Positions 62,283 to 64,000 of a stretch of DNA of 64,000 nucleotides are shown here, piece after piece. This DNA comes from Planctomycetia bacterium (lineage in GTDB: Bacteria > Planctomycetota > Planctomycetia > Pirellulales > Thermoguttaceae), in NCBI GenBank assembly GCA_030527205.1, contig JAUNBG010000011.1:1-64000 (forward strand). Direction: 5' to 3'. The translations under genes and the position numbers were made by a program. The stretch's first letter is position 1; each line of letters starts with the position of its first letter. The notes beneath the pieces were generated by a model that was not told the DNA's origin, made no database searches, and saw only the letters and a program-made list of their open reading frames with translations.

Positions 62283-62810
62283 TTATGAAGAAAGCGAAAT
62301 AAGCGTCAGCGCAATCGCCATTGCTAACGTTGAAAGGATAAAACCGGCGATTCCTTTTCCTCGGCCCGAAACGGTTGCCAAGCCGCCTGCGCTAAAAATA
62401 TTTCCCAAAATGGACAAAATACAAAGCAAATTAAAAATGCATTGATATGGAAAAAAGGAAAAGGTCTTGGAAAAATCAGCGTAAATCTGAAAAATCAAAA
62501 GTCCCAGAGCAATACAAAAGGCGACGATTCCGCAAACCAGTCCCGTAATGCCAAATCCTTTGCCGCCTGATCTTTGTTTTAACAATTGATCAATAGTTGA
62601 TTCGAGAGTCAATTGATTTTGATTTTCTCCAATTTTTGCCGCACAACGACAAACGTTTTCTTTCGAAAGACCGGAATTGTCCTCAGAACAACAAGGCTTT
62701 TTGTTCGAAATTTCCGTTGCTTGGGGAACGGCTCCAACATTTAAGTTTCCGCAAGAAGGACAACATTTCATCTCTTGCTGAATTTCATTTCCGCATTGAG
62801 TACAAAACAT
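62283..62810 (-). CDS. Zinc-ribbon membrane protein (DUF4190-like)
   Basis: This 175-residue protein starts with a zinc ribbon (CTQCGNEIQQEMKCCPSCGN, residues 3-22). A polar Cys-containing linker (about 25-80) is followed by two or three membrane segments (FGITGLVCGIVAFCIALGLLIF, LLCILSILGNIFSAGGL, GIAGFILSTLAMAIALTLI) in the pattern of DUF4190-type proteins. Such proteins are common and of unknown function. An ATG with AAAGGA eight bases upstream is a good start. It lies downstream of hdrA on the same strand and separates hdrA from mvhD. Confidence 0.75.
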   Translation of the reverse strand: MFCTQCGNEIQQEMKCCPSCGNLNVGAVPQATEISNKKPCCSEDNSGLSKENVCRCAAKIGENQNQLTLESTIDQLLKQRSGGKGFGITGLVCGIVAFCIALGLLIFQIYADFSKTFSFFPYQCIFNLLCILSILGNIFSAGGLATVSGRGKGIAGFILSTLAMAIALTLISLSS

Positions 62811-62931
62811 TATTGATTCCTTTTATTTTAAACAAGGTCGATTTTAGACCTTGTTGCTTTTTTATTGGCCGCTTTTTTTATTAAATGAGTCGGCCCGTTC
62901 GTTTTAACGTCGGCGATTGCTCTTTTTTCGA

Positions 62932-64000
62932 TTACATCAAACTTTCGACTTGAGCGTAAACCTGTTCTTCGGTAAACCCTTCAAGATCGACCGATTTTGA
63001 CGGGCAAACGGCGACGCAAGTTCCGCAACCCATACATAAACCGGGATTGACTCGCGCCGTTTTCTTGACGAAATTTCCTTTTCGATCGCGAATTTCCTCG
63101 ATTGTAATTGCCTGATAAGGACAGGTTTTTACGCAAGCTCCGCAAGCGGCGCAAAGATTTTCGTTGACTTTGGCGATTTCCGGTTCCCGGGTTAAATGCG
63201 GTTGACTCAGCATAATGAGAACTTTTGCGGCTGCCGCCGACGCTTGAGCGACCGATTCGGGAATATCTTTGGGACCCTGACAGGCTCCGCAGACGAAAAC
63301 GCCCGCCGAATTTGTTTCGACCGGTCGCAATTTGGGATGCGATTCGCTTAAAAAACCGTATTCGTCATAACCAACCGAAAGTTTTTGAGCCAGCGATTCC
63401 GCCCCTGTCGTCGGCGTCATTGCCGCCGCCAGAACAACCATATCGGCCTCAATTGTAACGGGACGACCGGTTAATGTATCGGCGCCGCGAACGATCAATT
63501 TTTTAACGCCGTCGATCTCTTCTTCCGTAATTTTGGAGACGCGACCGCGATGATAAATCGCCCCGTCCTGTTCGATCGCTCGACGAACGAATTCGTCATA
63601 TTTTTTGCCGCCGGAACGAATATCCATATAAAAAACATGCGCTTCGCCGTCATGAACTTTATGGCGATAGAGCATTGTATGCTTCGCCGTATACATACAG
63701 CAAATTTTGGAACAATAAGAAACCCCTTTGGCGTTATCTCTCGAACCGACGCATTGAATAAAAACGATTTTCGCCGGAATGCGTCCGTCAGACGGTCGTT
63801 TCGGTTCGCCGTTTGTCGGCCCTGACGCAGAAATGAGCCGTTCAAATTGCAATGAATCAATGACGTCTTTATATTTTCCGTAACCGTATTCCCCATAACC
63901 GGCGAGATTCGGATTTTCCTGTTCTTTTCCGATTTGATAAAGTTGATAACCGGTCGCAACAACGATTGCGCCAACTTCTTCGACGACGATTTCGTCCTTG
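62932..64000 (-). CDS. hdrA: HdrA-like heterodisulfide reductase flavoprotein subunit (C-terminal part, runs off the window)
   Basis: HdrA is the FAD- and iron-sulfur-containing core of heterodisulfide-reductase-like bifurcating complexes. The frame stays open from 62932 to the window edge. Upstream of 63852 it continues with VGAIVVATGYQLY and YGYGKYKDVIDSLQFERL, typical HdrA sequence, so the true start lies outside. Visible domains are part of the FAD domain, the SRDNAKGVSYCSKICCMYTAKHT region, GAESLAQKLSVGYDEYGF, GVFVCGACQGPKDIPESVAQA, and two C-terminal ferredoxin clusters (CAACGACVKTCPYQA and CMGCGTCVAVCPSKSV). It is the first visible gene of the minus-strand set that leads to mvhD and two ferredoxin-type subunits. 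Confidence 0.93.
   Translation of the reverse strand, partial: KDEIVVEEVGAIVVATGYQLYQIGKEQENPNLAGYGEYGYGKYKDVIDSLQFERLISASGPTNGEPKRPSDGRIPAKIVFIQCVGSRDNAKGVSYCSKICCMYTAKHTMLYRHKVHDGEAHVFYMDIRSGGKKYDEFVRRAIEQDGAIYHRGRVSKITEEEIDGVKKLIVRGADTLTGRPVTIEADMVVLAAAMTPTTGAESLAQKLSVGYDEYGFLSESHPKLRPVETNSAGVFVCGACQGPKDIPESVAQASAAAAKVLIMLSQPHLTREPEIAKVNENLCAACGACVKTCPYQAITIEEIRDRKGNFVKKTARVNPGLCMGCGTCVAVCPSKSVDLEGFTEEQVYAQVESLM

Noticed and set aside
1-64000. CRISPR arrays, rRNA, tRNA, prophage or insertion-sequence transposase genes
   Set aside because: Looked for regularly spaced repeats, cloverleaf-like segments and transposase motifs; none were convincing.

Overview
The window reads as chromosomal DNA of an AT-rich member of the Planctomycetota, probably an anaerobe or microaerophile. 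The lineage call rests on several family signatures: a TPR protein ending in two RNA-polymerase alpha-CTD-like modules, two large secreted cytochromes of the hydrazine-synthase-alpha-like (HzsA-like) family, a YVTN-propeller/di-heme protein, Tat-exported Gfo/Idh/MocA oxidoreductases, squalene-hopene cyclase and an aspartate kinase with four ACT repeats. The HdrA/MvhD/ferredoxin genes at the right end suggest anaerobic electron flow. No rRNA, tRNA, CRISPR array, phage or transposase gene was seen. The exact genus is not determinable from what I can see.

Layout. 1-5.2 kb (minus strand): murJ, a secreted glutaminyl cyclase, an MBL-fold hydrolase and lplA. 5.8-7.7 kb: a secreted YVTN/di-heme protein. 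8.8-14.8 kb: lipoprotein protease prc, lysC, a bifunctional-nuclease-domain protein and tsaE. 15.3-19.9 kb: a small secreted protein, an MsbA-like ABC exporter and an O6-alkylguanine methyltransferase. 20-33.3 kb: a catabolic-looking block with a TIM-barrel isomerase, two Tat-exported Gfo/Idh/MocA oxidoreductases, two HzsA-like multihaem proteins (one with a lectin-like N-terminus, one with a discoidin-like N-terminus) and NagA. The two oxidoreductase/cytochrome pairs lie on opposite strands and converge at about 26.5-26.9 kb. 34-43 kb: an exported class I amidotransferase, a lipoprotein lipase, the TPR/alpha-CTD protein, a long secreted TPR protein and a co-transcribed planctomycete-type protein. 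43-52 kb (minus strand): ZnuA, a secreted Gly/Met/Pro-tailed protein, a half-size UvrA, arfB coupled to a large unknown protein, and MoxR. 52.6-58.9 kb: a promoter and structured leader upstream of an FGGY kinase, then shc and an SLC1-type transporter with an extra N-terminal domain. 59-64 kb (minus strand): two ferredoxin-type subunits, mvhD, two small membrane proteins and the C-terminal part of hdrA, which runs off the window.

How the genes may work together. In the 20-33 kb block, exported NAD(P)-type oxidoreductases, an isomerase/epimerase, sugar-binding-like modules and cytochromes fit periplasmic oxidation of sugars or glycosides with electrons passed to haem proteins. This is inference from family composition. 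At the right end, HdrA, MvhD and the two ferredoxin-type subunits fit an electron-confurcating module.

Between the genes there is a dispersed family of roughly 110-120 bp elements with terminal inverted repeats and a GC-rich inner palindrome. I find about eight full or nearly full copies plus fragments. Two copies abut genes so closely that the element supplies the stop codon and the last residues (RKF-stop) of the protein. A second, looser family of GCGTCTC/GAGACGC-type inverted repeats is also present. Many longest open frames begin at TTG; wherever an internal ATG with a ribosome binding site or a better family fit exists I have used it and said so.
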